Positions 1 through 13,136 of a DNA stretch of 64,000 nucleotides are shown here, one piece after another; the first letter of the stretch is position 1; each line of letters opens with the position of its first letter. Position numbers and translations under genes: made by a program. The stretch is from Neodontobutis hainanensis (lineage: Eukaryota; Chordata; Actinopteri; Gobiiformes; Odontobutidae): the NCBI GenBank assembly GCA_024349245.1, contig JALDNG010000806.1:1-64000 (forward strand), written 5' to 3'. Under the pieces are notes generated by a model, which was given only the letters and a program-made list of their open reading frames with translations, was not told where the DNA came from and did no database searches.

Positions 1-1828
1 TAAGTCTATGGCAGCCCATAGAACCGTATGCTAAAAAGTTGTGAAATTTGGTACACTAATAGTGGACAGTGTGAGCTGTCATCCTAACCAATCTGAAGTG
101 TCTACCTTAATCCTCTAGCGCCACCAACTGTCCAAAGTTGGACTTATGTTTATGTTAATAACTTTTGAACCGTAAGGCCTAGAATTAAAATTCTTTTTCC
201 TCTGATTCCTTAGCTCATGCCGATTCGATTGCACCCTATGACGTCATTTTCCGCCATGATAGTTTTTCCGCCATTTTGAATTTTCTAAAAATGTACTTTT
301 GCGAACTCCTCCTAGGCCGTTTGTCCGATTTTTATCACGAAAATTGAACCAGATCATCTTCAGACTATGCTGACTAAAAGTTATTAGAAGAAAGTTGATT
401 CTTCAAACCGTTTTTGAATACCGCGCAAATAAAATTGACTTAATGCGCACAAAAATGAAATGTTCAGGCTATATCTCTGCAATGCTTTAACATATAACCA
501 AACTTAGTACATGTTATGGCAACTGATTTGAGGATGCCTGCAGAGTTTTGGCGCAGCGCCTCCTAGTGGTCAGGAGATATGAAAAAGTGAATTATTTGCT
601 TATATCTTCTGAACGCTTTTGCCAAAAATCATAAAACTGGTCTCTTTAGATTCAGTGCGTCATGCCGAGTCCTGCGATACCAAATTTTCCCATATCGGCC
701 ATTTTGAGAGTCGGCCATTATGAATATTGTCAAAAAGTGCTATATTTTTGAGCGCATTGCCGCATCATTATGAAACTTGGTATGTGTCTTGGGACCAAGC
801 CCTGAAGGTACTCAAAAGTTTTGGGGCAGCGCCACCTTGTGGTCAAAAGTTATAACCCAAATCAATAAATATGCTAATAACTTTTATTACGTTAACCTAT
901 TGTAAAACAAATGGTCTTAATGTGTTCACTGGATCAAGCCGAGAGCACAGATAACAAATATGTCCTATTCGGACAAACGTCCTGTTTGCCATGTTGTCTT
1001 TTCAAAACCTACTTTTTCGAACTCCTCCCACACCGTTTGTCCGATTTTTACCAAAATTGAATCAGATCTTCTTCAGACCATGCTGACAAAAAGTTATTAA
1101 AGAATTAAGTTGATTAGTCAAACCGTTTCGAATACCGTGCAAATGAATTTGACTTAATGCGCACAAAAATAAAAGTCAGGCTATATCTCTGCAATGCTTT
1201 AAATATTTTCTAACCAAACTTAGTAATTGTTATGGTCAACCATGACTTGAGTCTGCCTGCAGAGTTTGAGGACTTTAGTTGTTTCACACATCAGTTTGGT
1301 TACTGCGCTGCCTCTGGATTGGGCGTGATAAACCATTCAATCAAAGTGCTAAAGACCATATTGATGATTTTTCAGCCATTTAGACTGAAGTCTTATTAAA
1401 ATGTCTTTAACTGCTTACTGCCATTGGTCTGATGCTGCAGCCATCAACACATTGAGTCTGCCTGCAGAGTTTGAGCACTCTAGTTGTTTCACACATCAGT
1501 TTGGTTACTGCTCGACCGTGATAAACCATTCAATCAAAGTGCTAAAGACCGTATTGATGCTTTTTCAGCCATTTAGACTGAAGTCTTATTGAAATGTCTT
1601 TATATGCTTACTGCCATTGGTCTGATGCTGCGGCTATGTCGGCATGAGATTGAATGCCGGTCTAGTGCTTGGCCCGTCATGGCTGCTTGCAGCTATATTT
1701 AGGGCCAAGCAATCAAAATGCGTAGACCCTATTGAAACCGTTAGATTTCTTATTATTAGGGGCCAAGCACCGAAGGTGCTAAACCCTATTGAAATCGTTA
1801 GATTTCTTATTATTATTATTATTATTAT
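1..1828 (+). repeat. Array unit 1 (alpha, cut at left edge)
   Basis: Starts about 10 bases inside the unit. Contains the CRE at 239-246, GCGCC boxes near 117, 551 and 823, and two copies of the 205-bp subrepeat (from about 1251 and 1456). The tail has two consecutive hairpin modules (GGGCCAAGC.. near 1703 and GGGGCCAAGC.. near 1760), both with decayed right arms, before (TTA)n. Confidence 0.88.
239..246. promoter_or_regulatory. CRE palindrome, one per array unit
   Basis: The full ATF/CREB consensus TGACGTCA occurs once in each of the 17 units (for example 239-246 and near 2081, 4009, 5812, 8184 and 9911). It is always followed by TTTTCCGCCATGATAG and then TTTTTCCGCCATTTTGAA, where CCGCCATTTT matches the YY1 core on the reverse strand. 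The match is seen in the sequence; factor binding is inference. Confidence 0.5.
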
Positions 1829-3758
1829 CCTGCAATGTAAGTCTATGGCAGCCCATAGAACCGTATGCTAAAAAGTTGTGAAATTTGGTACACTAATAGT
1901 GGACAGTGTGAGCTGTCATCCTAACCAATCTGAAGTGTCTACCTTAATCCCTCTAGCGCCACCAACTGTCCAAAGTTGGACTTATGTTTATGCTAATAAC
2001 TTTTGAACCGTAAGGCCTAGAATTAAAATTCTTTTTTCCTCTGATTCCTTAGCTCAAGCCGATTCGATTGCACCCTCTGACGTCATTTTCCGCCATGATA
2101 GTTTTTCCGCCATTTTGAATTTTCTAAAAAACGTACTTTTGCGAACTCCTCCTAGGCCGTAGCCCCGATTTTCACGAAAATTGAACCAGATCATCTTCAG
2201 ACTATGCTGACTAAAAGTTATGAGAATAAAGTTGATTCTTCAAACCGTTGTCGAATACCGCGCCAAATGAATTGACTTAGTGCGCACAAAAATAAATGTT
2301 CAGGTATATCTCTGCAATGCTTTAACATATTCCAACCAAACTTAGTACGTGTTATGGCAACCATGATTTGAGGATGCCTGCAGAGTTTTGGCGCAGCGCC
2401 TCCTAGTGGTCAGGAGATATAAAAAGTGAATTATTTGCTTATATCTTCTGAACGCTTTTGCCAAAAATCATAAAACTGGTCTCTTTAGATTCAGTGCGTC
2501 ATGCCGAGTCCTGCGATACCAAATTTTCCCATATCGGCCATTTTGAGAGTCGGCCATTATGAATATTGTCAAAAAGTGCTATATTTTTTGACGCATTGCC
2601 GCATCATTATGAAACTTGGTATGTGTCTTGGGACCAAGCCCTGAAGGTACTCAAAAGTTTTGGGGCAGCGCCACCTTGTGGTCAAAAGTTATAACCAAAT
2701 CAATAAATATGCTAATAACTTTTGATTCCGTTAACCTATTGTAAAACAAATGGTCTTAATGTGTTCACTGGATCAAGCCGAGAGCACAGATAACAAATAT
2801 GTCCTATTCGGACAAACGTCCTGTTTGCCATGTTGTCTTTCTTTAAAAACCTACTTTTTCGAACTCCTCCCACACCGTTTGTCCAATTTTTACCAAAATT
2901 GAATCATAACATCTTCAGACCATGCTGACAAGAGTTATGAGAATTAAGTTGATTAGTCAAACCGTTGTCGAATACCGTGCGCAAATGAATTTGACTTAAT
3001 GCGCACAAAAATAAAAGTCAGGCTATATCTCTGCAATGCTTTAATATTTTCTAACCAAACTTAGTAATTGTTATGGCAACCATGACTTGAGTCTGCCTGC
3101 AGAGTTTGAGGACCTTAGTTGTTTCACACATCAGTTTGGTTACTGCGCTGCCTCTGGATCGACGTGATAAACCATTCAATCAAAGTGCTAAAGACCATAT
3201 TGATGATTTTTCAGCCATTTAGACTGAAGTCTTATTGAAATGTCTTTAACTGCTTACTGCCATTGGTCTGATGCTGCCGGCCATCAACACATTGAGTCTG
3301 CCTGCAGAGTTTGAGGACCTTAGTTGTTTCACACATCAGTTTGGTTACAGCGCTGCCTCTGGATTGGGCGTGATAAACCATTCAATCAAAGTGCTAAAGA
3401 CCGTATTGATGATTTTTGGCCATTTAGACTGAAGTCTTACTGAAATGTCTTTAGATACTTACTGCCGTTGGTCTGATGCTGCCAGCCATCAACACATTGA
3501 GTCTGCCTGCAGAGTTTGAGCACACTAGTTGTTTCACACATCAGTTTGGTTACTGGTCGACCGTGATAAACCATTCAATCAAAGTGCTAAAGACCGTATT
3601 GATGATTTTTCGGCCATTTAGACTAAAGTCTTATTGAAATGTCTTTATATGCTTACTGCCGTTGGTCTGATGCTGCCGGCCATGTCGGCATGAGGTTTAA
3701 TGCCGGCCTTGTGCTTGGCCCCGTCATTGCTGCTTGCAGCTATATTTATTATTATTAT
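1829..3758 (+). repeat. Array unit 2 (alpha)
   Basis: Three subrepeats begin near 3090, 3297 and 3502. The tail passes straight from the GCTGCTTGCAGC palindrome into (TTA)n, with no GGGGCC hairpin module. The CRE context reads CTCTGACGTCA instead of the usual CTATGACGTCA. Confidence 0.88.
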
Positions 3759-5560
3759 CCTGCAATGTAAGTCTATGGCAGCCCATAGAACCGTATGCTA
3801 AAAAGTTGTGAAATTTGGTACACTAATAGTGGACAGTGTCAGCTGTCATCCTAACCAATCTGAAGTGTCTACCTTAATCCCTCTAGCGCCACCAACTGTC
3901 CAAAGTTGGACTTATGTTTATGTTAATAACTTTTGAACCGTAAGGCCTAGAATTAAAATTCTTTTTCCTCTGATTCCTTAGCTCATGACGATTCGATTGC
4001 ACCCTATGACGTCATTTTCCGCCATGATAGTTTTTCCGCCATTTTGAATTTTCTAAAAACGTACTTTTGCGAACTCCTCCTAGGCCGTAGCCCTGATTTT
4101 CACGAAAATTGAACCAGATCATCTTCAGACTATGCTGACTAAAAGTTATGAGAATAAAGTTGATTCTTCAAACCGTTGTCAAATACCGCAAATAAATTCG
4201 ACTTAGTGCGCACAAAATTAAATGTTGGGGTATATCTCTGCAATGCTTTAACATATTCCAACCAAACTTAGTACGTGTTATGGCAACCATGATTTGAGGA
4301 TGCCTGCAGAGTTTTGGCGCAGCGCCTCCTAGTGGTCAGGAGATATAAAAAAGTGAATTATTTGCTTATATCTTCTAAACGCTTTTGCCAAAAATCATAA
4401 AACTGGTCTCTTTAGATTCAGTGCTTCATGCCGAGTCCTGCAATACCAAATTTTCCCATATCGGCCATTTTGAGAGTCGGCCATTATGAATATTGTCAAA
4501 AAGTGCTATATTTTTTGAACGCATTGCCGCATCATTATTAAACTTGGTATGTGTCTTCGGCATCAAGCCCTGAAGGTACTCAAAAGGTTTTGGAGCAGCG
4601 CCACCTTGTGGTCAAAAGTTATAACCACATTCACAAATATGCTAATAACTTTTGATTCCGTTACCTATTGTAAAACAAATGGTCTTATTGTGTTCACTGG
4701 ATGAAGCCGAGCACAGATAACAAATATGTCCTATTCGCCAAACTTCCTGTTTGCCATGTTGTCTTTCTTTAAAAACCTACTTTTTGAACTCCTCCCACAC
4801 CGTTTGTCCAATTTTTACCAAAATTGAATCATAACATCTTCAGACCATGCTGACAAAGAGTTATGAGAATTAAGTTGATTTGTCAAACCGTTTTCGAATA
4901 CCGTGCAAATGAATTTGACTTAATGCGCTCAAAAATTAAAGTCAGGCTATATCTCTGCAATGCTTTAACATATTATAACCAAACTTAGTACGTGTTATGG
5001 CAACCATGACTCGAGTCTGCCTGCAGAGTTTGAGCACTCTAGTTGTTTCACACATCAGTTTGGTTACTGGTCAACCGTGATAAAGCTTTCAATCAAAGTG
5101 CTAAAGACCGTATTGATGATTTTTCAGCCATTTAGACTGAAGTCTTATTGAAATGTCTTTAACTGCTTACTGCCATTGGTCTGATGCTGCCGCCATCAAC
5201 ACATTGAGGCTGCCTGCAGAGTTTGAGTCTGCCTGCAGAGTTTGAGCACTCTAGTTGTTTCACACATCAGTGAGGTTACTGCGCTGCCTCTGGGTCGACC
5301 GTGATAAACCATTCAATCAAAGTGCTAAAGACCATATTGATGATTTTTGAGCCATTTAGACTGAAGTCTTATTGAAATGTCTTTAACTGCTTACTGCCAT
5401 TGGTCTGATGCTGCCACCCAGGTCGGCATGAGATTGAATGCCGGCTTGTGCTTGGCCCGTCATTGCTGCTTGCAGCTATATTTAGGGCCAAGCACCGAAA
5501 ATGCGTAGACCCTATTGTATTCGTTAGATTTCTTATTATTATTATTATTATTATTATTAT
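3759..5560 (+). repeat. Array unit 3 (alpha)
   Basis: Two subrepeats, with a short local duplication of the phrase CTGCCTGCAGAGTTTGAG at about 5211-5247. The tail holds a decayed GGGCCAAGCACC hairpin near 5484 and a long (TTA)n tract. It shares the variant phrase GTGATAAAGCTTTC with units 6 and 7, so these three are close relatives. Confidence 0.88.
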
Positions 5561-7934
5561 CCTGCAATGTAAGTCTATGGCAGCCCATAGAACCGTATGC
5601 TAAAAAGTTGTGAAATTTGGTACACTAATAGTGGACAGTGTGAACTGTCATCCTAACCAATCTGAAGTGTCTACCTTAATCCCTCTAGCGCCACCAACTG
5701 TCCAAAGTCGGACTTATGTTTATGTTAATAACTTTTTAACCGTAAGAGGCCTAGAATTAAAATTCTTTTTTCCTCTGATTCCTTAGCTCAAGCCGATTCG
5801 AGTGCACCCTATGACGTCATTTTCCGCCATGATAGTTTTTCCGCCATTTTGAATTTTCTAAAAAACGTACTTTTGCGAACTCCTCCTAGGCCGTAGCCCC
5901 GATTTTCATGAAAATTGAACCAGATCTTCTTCAGACTATGCTGACTAAAAGTTATGAGAATAAAGTTGATTCTTCAAACCGTTGTCGAATACCGCGCAAA
6001 TGAATTCGACTTAGTGCGCACAAAAATAAATGTTGGGGTATATCTCTGCAATGCTTTAACATATTCCAACCAAACTTAGTACGTGTTATGGCAACCATGT
6101 TTTGAGGATGCCTGCAGAGTTTTGGCGCAGCGCCTCCTAGTGGTCAGGAGATATAAAAAAGTGAATTATTTGCTTATATCTTCTGAACGCTTTTGCCAAA
6201 AATCATAAAACTGGTCTCTTTAGATTCAGTGCGTCATGCCGAGTCCTGCGATACCAAATTTTCCCATATCGGCCATTTTGAGAGTCGGCCATTATGAATA
6301 TTGTCAAAAAGTGCTATATTTTTGCGCATTGCCGCATCATTATGAAACTTGGTATGTGTCTTGGGACCAAGCCCTGAAGGTACTCAAAAGTTTTGGGGCA
6401 GCGCCACCTTGTGGTCAAAAGTTATAACCCAAATCAATAAATATGCTAATAACTTTTATTACGTTACCTATTGTAAAACAAATGGTCTTAATGTGTTCAC
6501 TGGATCAAGCGAGCACAGATAACAAATATGTCCTATTCGGACAAGCGTCCTGTTGCCATGTTGTTTTTTCGAAAACCTACTTTTTGAACTCCTCCCACAC
6601 CGTTTGTCGATTTTTACCAAAATTGAATCATAACATCTTCAGACCATGCTGACAAGAGTTATGAGAATTAAGTTGATTAGTCAAACCGTTTGCGAATACC
6701 GTGCAAATGAATTTGACTTAATGCGCTCAAAAATTAAAGTCAGGCTATATCTCTGCAATGCTTTAATATTTTCTAACCAAACTTAGTAATTGTTATGGCA
6801 ACCATGACTTGAGTCTGCCTGCAGAGTTTGAGGACTTTAGTTGTTTCACACATCAGTTTGGTTACTGCGCTGCCTCTAGGTCGACCGTGATAAACCATTC
6901 AATCAAAGTGCTAAAGACCATAGATGGCTTACTGGGCATTTCTGAGACTGCCAAGAGTCTTAGAAAATAGGAATTACATAACATAACGTATTACATAGGA
7001 GCTGGACCATTAGCGATGCTGTTACCTGGGCATTTGAGTAGTCTTGGTTTTGTTAGAACTGCCGATTTAGTTTTTCACAATTTAAGTTGTAAACTGTCTA
7101 AACATACTGTATAACGTTTTGAGCATTAAAGCTCATGCCGACATAGCGGCAGCATCAGATATGACAGTGAGCATCTAAAGACATTTCAATAAGACTTTTA
7201 GACTGAAATCTTACTGAAATGTCTTTAGATGCTTACTGCCATTGGATCTGATGCTGCCAGCCATCAACACATTGAGTCTGCCTGCAGAGTTTGAGCACTC
7301 TAGTTGTTTCACACATCAGTTTGGTTATGCCTCTGGGCGTGATAAACCATTCAATCAAAGTGCTAAAGACCATATTGATGATTTTCCGGCCATTTAGACT
7401 GAAGTCTTACTGAAATGTCTTTAACTGCTTACTGCCATTGGTCTGATGGTGCCAGCCATCAACACATTGAGTCTGCCTGCAGAGTTTGAGGACCTTAGTT
7501 GTTTCACACATCAGTTTGGTTACAGCGCTGCCTCTGGATTGGACGTGATAAACCATTAAATCAAAGTGCTAAAGACCGTATTGATGATTTTTTGGCCATT
7601 TAGACTGAAGTCTTACTGAAATGTCTTTAGATGCTTACTGCCATTGGTCTGATGCTGCCGGCCATCAACACATTGAGTCTGCCTGCAGAGTTTGAGCACT
7701 CTAGTTGTTTCACACATCAGTTTGGTTACTGGTTGACCGTGATAAACCATTCAATCAAAGTGCTAAAGACCGTATTGAGGATTTTTCAGCCATTTAGACT
7801 GAAGTCTTATTGAAATTTCTTTATATGCTTACTGCCGTTGGTCTGATGCTGCCGGCTATGTCGGCATGAGATTGAATGCCGGCCTAGTGCTTGGCCCCGT
7901 CATGGCTGCTTGCAGCTATATTTATTATTATTAT
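5561..7934 (+). repeat. Array unit 4 (alpha, longest unit)
   Basis: Carries four subrepeats (near 6813, 7275, 7467 and 7678) and the roughly 280-bp extra segment at 6923-7200, listed separately. It has no hairpin module in the tail. Its length, about 2.37 kb, is explained by these two additions. Confidence 0.88.
6923..7200 (+). repeat. Extra segment with inverted unit end (copy 1)
   Basis: After the phrase CTAAAGACCATA the usual subrepeat text is replaced by about 200 bp of sequence found nowhere else in the array except units 9 and 12. About 75 bp follow that are the reverse complement of the unit's own end (TGCCGACATAG.. through AAAGACATTTCAATAAGA). The inverted part and the next subrepeat form an imperfect hairpin of roughly 15-18 bp arms around TTTTAGACTGAAA. 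Compared with the other two copies it has scattered changes, including a one-base deletion near 6969. Confidence 0.8.
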
Positions 7935-9663
7935 CCTGCAATGTAAGTCTATGGCAGCCCATAGAACCGTATGCTAAAAAGTTGTGAAATTTGGTACACT
8001 CATAGTGGACAGTGTCAGCTGTCATCCTGACAAATCTGAAGTGTCTACCTTAATCCCTCTAGCGCCACCAACTGTCCAAAGTTGGACTTATGTTTATGTT
8101 AATAACTTTTGAACCGTAAGGCCTAGAATTAAAATTCTTTTTTCCTCTGATTCCTTAGCTCATGACGATTCGATTGCACCCTATGACGTCATTTTCCGCC
8201 ATGATAGTTTTTCCGCCATTTTGAATTTTCTAAAAACGTACTTTTGCGAACTCCTCCTAGGCGTAGCCCGATTTTCACGAAAATTGAACCAGATCATCTT
8301 CAGACTATGCTGACTAAAAGTTATGAGAATAAAGTTGATTCTTCAAACCGTTGTCGAATACCGCGCAAATGAATTCGACTTAGTGCGCACAAAAATAAAT
8401 GTTGGGGTATATCTCTGCAATGCTTTAACATATTCCAACCAAACTTAGTACGTGTTATGGCAACCATGTTTTGAGGATGCCTGCAGAGTTTTGGCGCAGC
8501 GCCTCCTAGTGGTCAGGAGATATAAAAAGTGAATTATTTGCTTATATCTTCTGAGCGCTTTTGCCAAAAATCATAAAACTGGTCTCTTTAGATTCAGTGC
8601 ATCATGCCGAGTCCTGCAATACCAAATTTTCCCATATCGGCCATTTTGAGAGTCGGCCATTATGAATATTGTCAAAAAGTGCTATATTTTTGAACGCATT
8701 GCTGCATCATTATGAAACTTGGTATGTGTCTTGGGACCAAGCCCTGAAGGTACTCAAAAGGTTTTGGAGCAGCGCCACCTTGTGGTCAAAAGTTATAACC
8801 ACATTCAATAAATATGCTAATAACTTTTGATTCCGTTACCTATTGTAAAACAAATGGTCTTAATGTGTTCACTGGATCAAGCCGAGCACAGATAACAAAT
8901 ATGTCCTATTCGACAAACGTCCTGTTTGCCATGTTGTTTTCTCCAAAACCTACTTTTTCGAACTCCTCCCACACCGTTTGTCAGATTTTCACCAAAATTG
9001 AATCATAACATCTTCAGACCATGCTGACAAGAGTTATGAGAATTAAGTTGATTAGTCAAACCGTTTGCAAATACCGTGCAAATGAATTTGACTTAATGCG
9101 CTCAAAAATTAAAGTCAGGCTATATCTCTGCAATGCTTTAATATTTTCTAACCAAACTTAGTACTTGTTATGTCAACCATGACTTGAGTCTGCCTGCAGA
9201 GTTTGAGGACTTTAGTTGTTTCACACATCAGTGTGGTTACTGCGCTGCCTCTGGATCGAACGTGATAAACCATTCAATCAAAGTGCTAAAGACCATATTG
9301 ATGATTTTTGAGCCATTTAGACTGAAGTCTTTTTGAAATGTCTTTAACTGCTTACTGCCGTTGGTCTGATGCTGCCGGCCATCAACACATTGAGGCTGCC
9401 TGCAGAGTTTTAGCACTCTAGTTGTTTCACACATCAGTGTGGTTACTGCGCTGCCTCTGGATCGGACGTGATAAACCATTCAATCAAAGTGCTAAAGACC
9501 GTATTGATGATTTTTCGGCCATTTAGACTGAAGTCTTATTGAAATGTCTTTATATGCTTACTGCCGTTGGTCTGATGCTGCCGGCCATGTCGGCATGAGG
9601 TTTAATGCCGGCCTTGTGCTTGGCCCCGTCATTGCTGCTTGCAGCTATATTTATTATTATTAT
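7935..9663 (+). repeat. Array unit 5 (alpha)
   Basis: Two subrepeats (near 9189 and 9396) and a plain (TTA)n tail. About 1.73 kb, which appears to be the basic unit length (units 10 and 14 match it). Confidence 0.88.
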
Positions 9664-11630
9664 CCTGCAATGTAAGTCTATGGCAGCCCATAGAACCGTA
9701 TGCTAAAAAGTTGTGAAATTTGGTACACTAATAGTGGACAGTGTCAGCTGTCATCCTAACCAATCTGAAGTGTCTACCTTAATCCCTCTAGCGCCACCAA
9801 CTGTCCAAAGTTGGACTTATGTTTATTCTAATAACTTTTGAACCGTAAGGCCTAGAATTAAAATTCTTTTTCCTCTGATTCCTTAGCTCATGACGATTCG
9901 ATTGCACCCTATGACGTCATTTTCCGCCATGATAGTTTTTCCGCCATTTTGAATTTTCTAAAAATGTACTTTTGCGAACTCCTCCTAGGCCGTAGCCCTG
10001 ATTTTCACGAAAAATTGAACCAGATCATCTTCAGACTATGCTGACTAAAAGTTATGAGAATAAAGTTGATTCTTCAAACCGTTGTCAAATACCGCGCAAA
10101 TAAATTCGACTTAGTGCGCACAAAATTAAATGTCGGGTATATCTCTGCAATGCTTTAACATATTCCAACCAAACTTAGTACGTGTTATGGCAACCATGAT
10201 TTGAGGATGCCTGCAGAGTTTTGGCGCAGCGCCTCCTAGTGGTCAGGAGATATAAAAAGTGAATTATTTGCTTATATCTTCTAAACGCTTTTGCCAAAAA
10301 TCATAAAACTGGTCTCTTTAGATTCAGTGCTTCATGCCGAGTCCTGCAATACCAAATTTTCCCATATCGGCCATTTTGAGAGTCGGCCATTATGAATATT
10401 GTCAAAAAGTGCTATATTTTTTGAGCATTGCCGCATCATTATTAAACTTGGTATGTGTCTTGGCATCAAGCCCTGAAGGTACTCAAAAGGTTTTGGAGCA
10501 GCGCCACCTTGTGGTCAAAAGTTATAACCACATTCACAAATATGATAATAACTTTTGATTCCGTTACCTATTGTAAAACAAATGGTCTTATTGTGTTCAC
10601 TGGATAAGCCGAAAGCACAGATAACAAATATGTCCTATTCGGCCAAACTTCCTGTTTGCCATGTTGTCTTTCTTTAAAACTACTTTTTGAACTCCTCCCA
10701 CACCGTTTGTCCAATTTTTACCAAAATTGAATCATAACATCTTCAGACCATGCTGACAAAAGTTATGAGAATTAAGTTGATTTGTCAAACCGTTTGCGAA
10801 TACCGTGCAAATGAATTTGACTTAATGCGCTCAAAAATTAAAGTCAGGCTATATCTCTGCAATGCTTTAACATATTATAACCAAACTTAGTACGTGTTAT
10901 GGCAACCATGACTCGAGTCTGCCTGCAGAGTTTGAGCACTCTAGTTGTTTCACACATCAGTTTGGTTACTGGTCAACCGTGATAAAGCTTTCAATCAAAG
11001 TGCTAAAGACCGTATTGATGATTTTTCAGCCATTTAGACTGAAGTCTTATTGAAATGTCTTTAACTGCTTACTGCCATTGGTCTGATGCTGCCAGCCATC
11101 AACACATTGAGTCTGCCTGCAGAGTTTGAGCACTCTAGTTGTTTCACACATCAGTTTGGTTACTGCGCTGCCTCTAGGTCGACCGTGATAAACCATTCAA
11201 TCAAAGTGCTAAAGACCGTATTGATGGTTTTTGAGCCATTTAGACTGAAGTCTTATTGAAATGTCTTTAACTGCTTACTGCCATTGGTCTGATGCTGCCG
11301 GCCATCAACACATTGAGTCTGCCTGCAGAGTTTGAGCACTCTAGTTGTTTCACACATCAGTTTGGTTACTGGTCGACCGTGATAAACCATTCAATCAAAG
11401 TGCTAAAGACCGTATTGATGATTTTTCAGCCATTTAGACTAAAGTCTTATTGAAATGTCTTTATATGCTTACTGCCGTTGGTCTGATGCTGCCGGCTATG
11501 TCGGCATGAGATTGAATGCCGGCCTAGTGCTTGGCCCCGTCATGGCTGCTTGCAGCTATATTTAGGGGCCAAGCACCAATGCGTGAGACCCTATTGAAAC
11601 CGTTAGATTTCTTATTATTATTATTATTAT
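9664..11630 (+). repeat. Array unit 6 (alpha)
   Basis: Three subrepeats (near 10917, 11114 and 11323). A decayed hairpin module near 11562 has lost its inner stem. Closely similar to unit 7 over its first 1.3 kb. Confidence 0.88.
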
Positions 11631-13136
11631 CCTGCAATGTAAGTCTATGGCAGCCCATAGAACCGTATGCTAAAAAGTTGTGAAATTTGGTACACTAATA
11701 GTGGACAGTGTCAGCTGTCATCCTAACCAATCTGAAGTGTCTACCTTAATCCCTCTAGCGCCACCAACTGTCCAAAGTTGGACTTATGTTTATTCTAATA
11801 ACTTTTGAACCGTAAGGCCTAGAATTAAAATTCTTTTTTCCTCTGATTCCTTAGCTCATGACGATTCGATTGCACCCTATGACGTCATTTTCCGCCATGA
11901 TAGTTTTTCCGCCATTTTGAATTTTCTAAAAAACGTACTTTTGCGAACTCCTCCTAGGCCGTAGCCCTGATTTTCACGAAAATTGAACCAGATCATCTTC
12001 AGACTATGCTGACTAAAAGTTATGAGAATAAAGTTGATTCTTCAAACCGTTGTCAAATACCGCGCAAATAAATTCGACTTAGTGCGCACAAAATTAAATG
12101 TCGGGTATATCTGCAATGCTTTAACATATTCCAACCAAACTTAGTACGTGTTATGGCAACCATGATTTGAGGATGCCTGCAGAGTTTTGGCGCAGCGCCT
12201 CCTAGTGGTCAGGAGATATAAAAAAGTGAATTATTTGCTTATATCTTCTGAACGCTTTTGCCAAAAATCATAAAACTGGTCTCTTTAGATTCAGTGCTTC
12301 ATGCCGAGTCCTGCAATACCAAATTTTCCCATATCGGCCATTTTGAGAGTCGGCCATTATGAATATTGTCAAAAAGTGCTATATTTTTTGAACGCATTGC
12401 CGCATCATTATTAAACTTGGTATGTGTCTTCCATCAAGCCCTGAAGGTACTCAAAAGGTTTTGGAGCAGCGCCACCTTGTGGTCAAAAGTTATAACCACA
12501 TTCACAAATATGCTAATAACTTTTGATTCCGTTACCTATTGTAAAACAAATGGTCTTATTGTGTTCACTGGATCAAGCCGAGCACAGATAACAAATATGT
12601 CCTATTCGGCCAAACTTCCTGTTTGCCATGTTGTCTTTCTTTAAAAACCTACTTTTTCGAACTCCTCCCACACCGTTTGTCCAATTTTTACCAAAATTGA
12701 ATCATAACATCTTCAGACCATGCTGACAAAAGTTATGAGAATTAAGTTGATTCGTCAAACCGTTGTGAATACCGTCAAATGAATTTGACTTAATGCGCTC
12801 AAAAATTAAAGTCAGGCTATATCTCTGCAATGCTTTAACATATTATAACCAAACTTAGTACGTGTTATGGCAACCATGACTGAGTCTGCCTGCAGAGTTT
12901 GAGCACTCTAGTTGTTTCACACATCAGTTTGGTTACTGGTCAACCGTGATAAAGCTTTCAATCAAAGTGCTAAAGACCGTATTCATGATTTTTCAGCCAT
13001 TTAGACTGAAGTCTTATTGAAATGTCTTTAACTGCTTACTGCCATTGGTCTGATGCTGCCACCCAGGTCGGCATGAGATTGAATGCCGGCTTGTGCTTGG
13101 CCCGTCATTGCTGCTTGCAGCTATATTTATTATTAT
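11631..13136 (+). repeat. Array unit 7 (alpha, shortest unit)
   Basis: Only one subrepeat (near 12883), which makes this the shortest unit at about 1.5 kb. It ends in (TTA)n followed by CTTCTTC, leading into a beta-type start. Confidence 0.88.

Noticed and set aside
9237..9479. 80-codon minus-strand frame in the satellite
   Set aside because: Not maintained in other units and without any domain.
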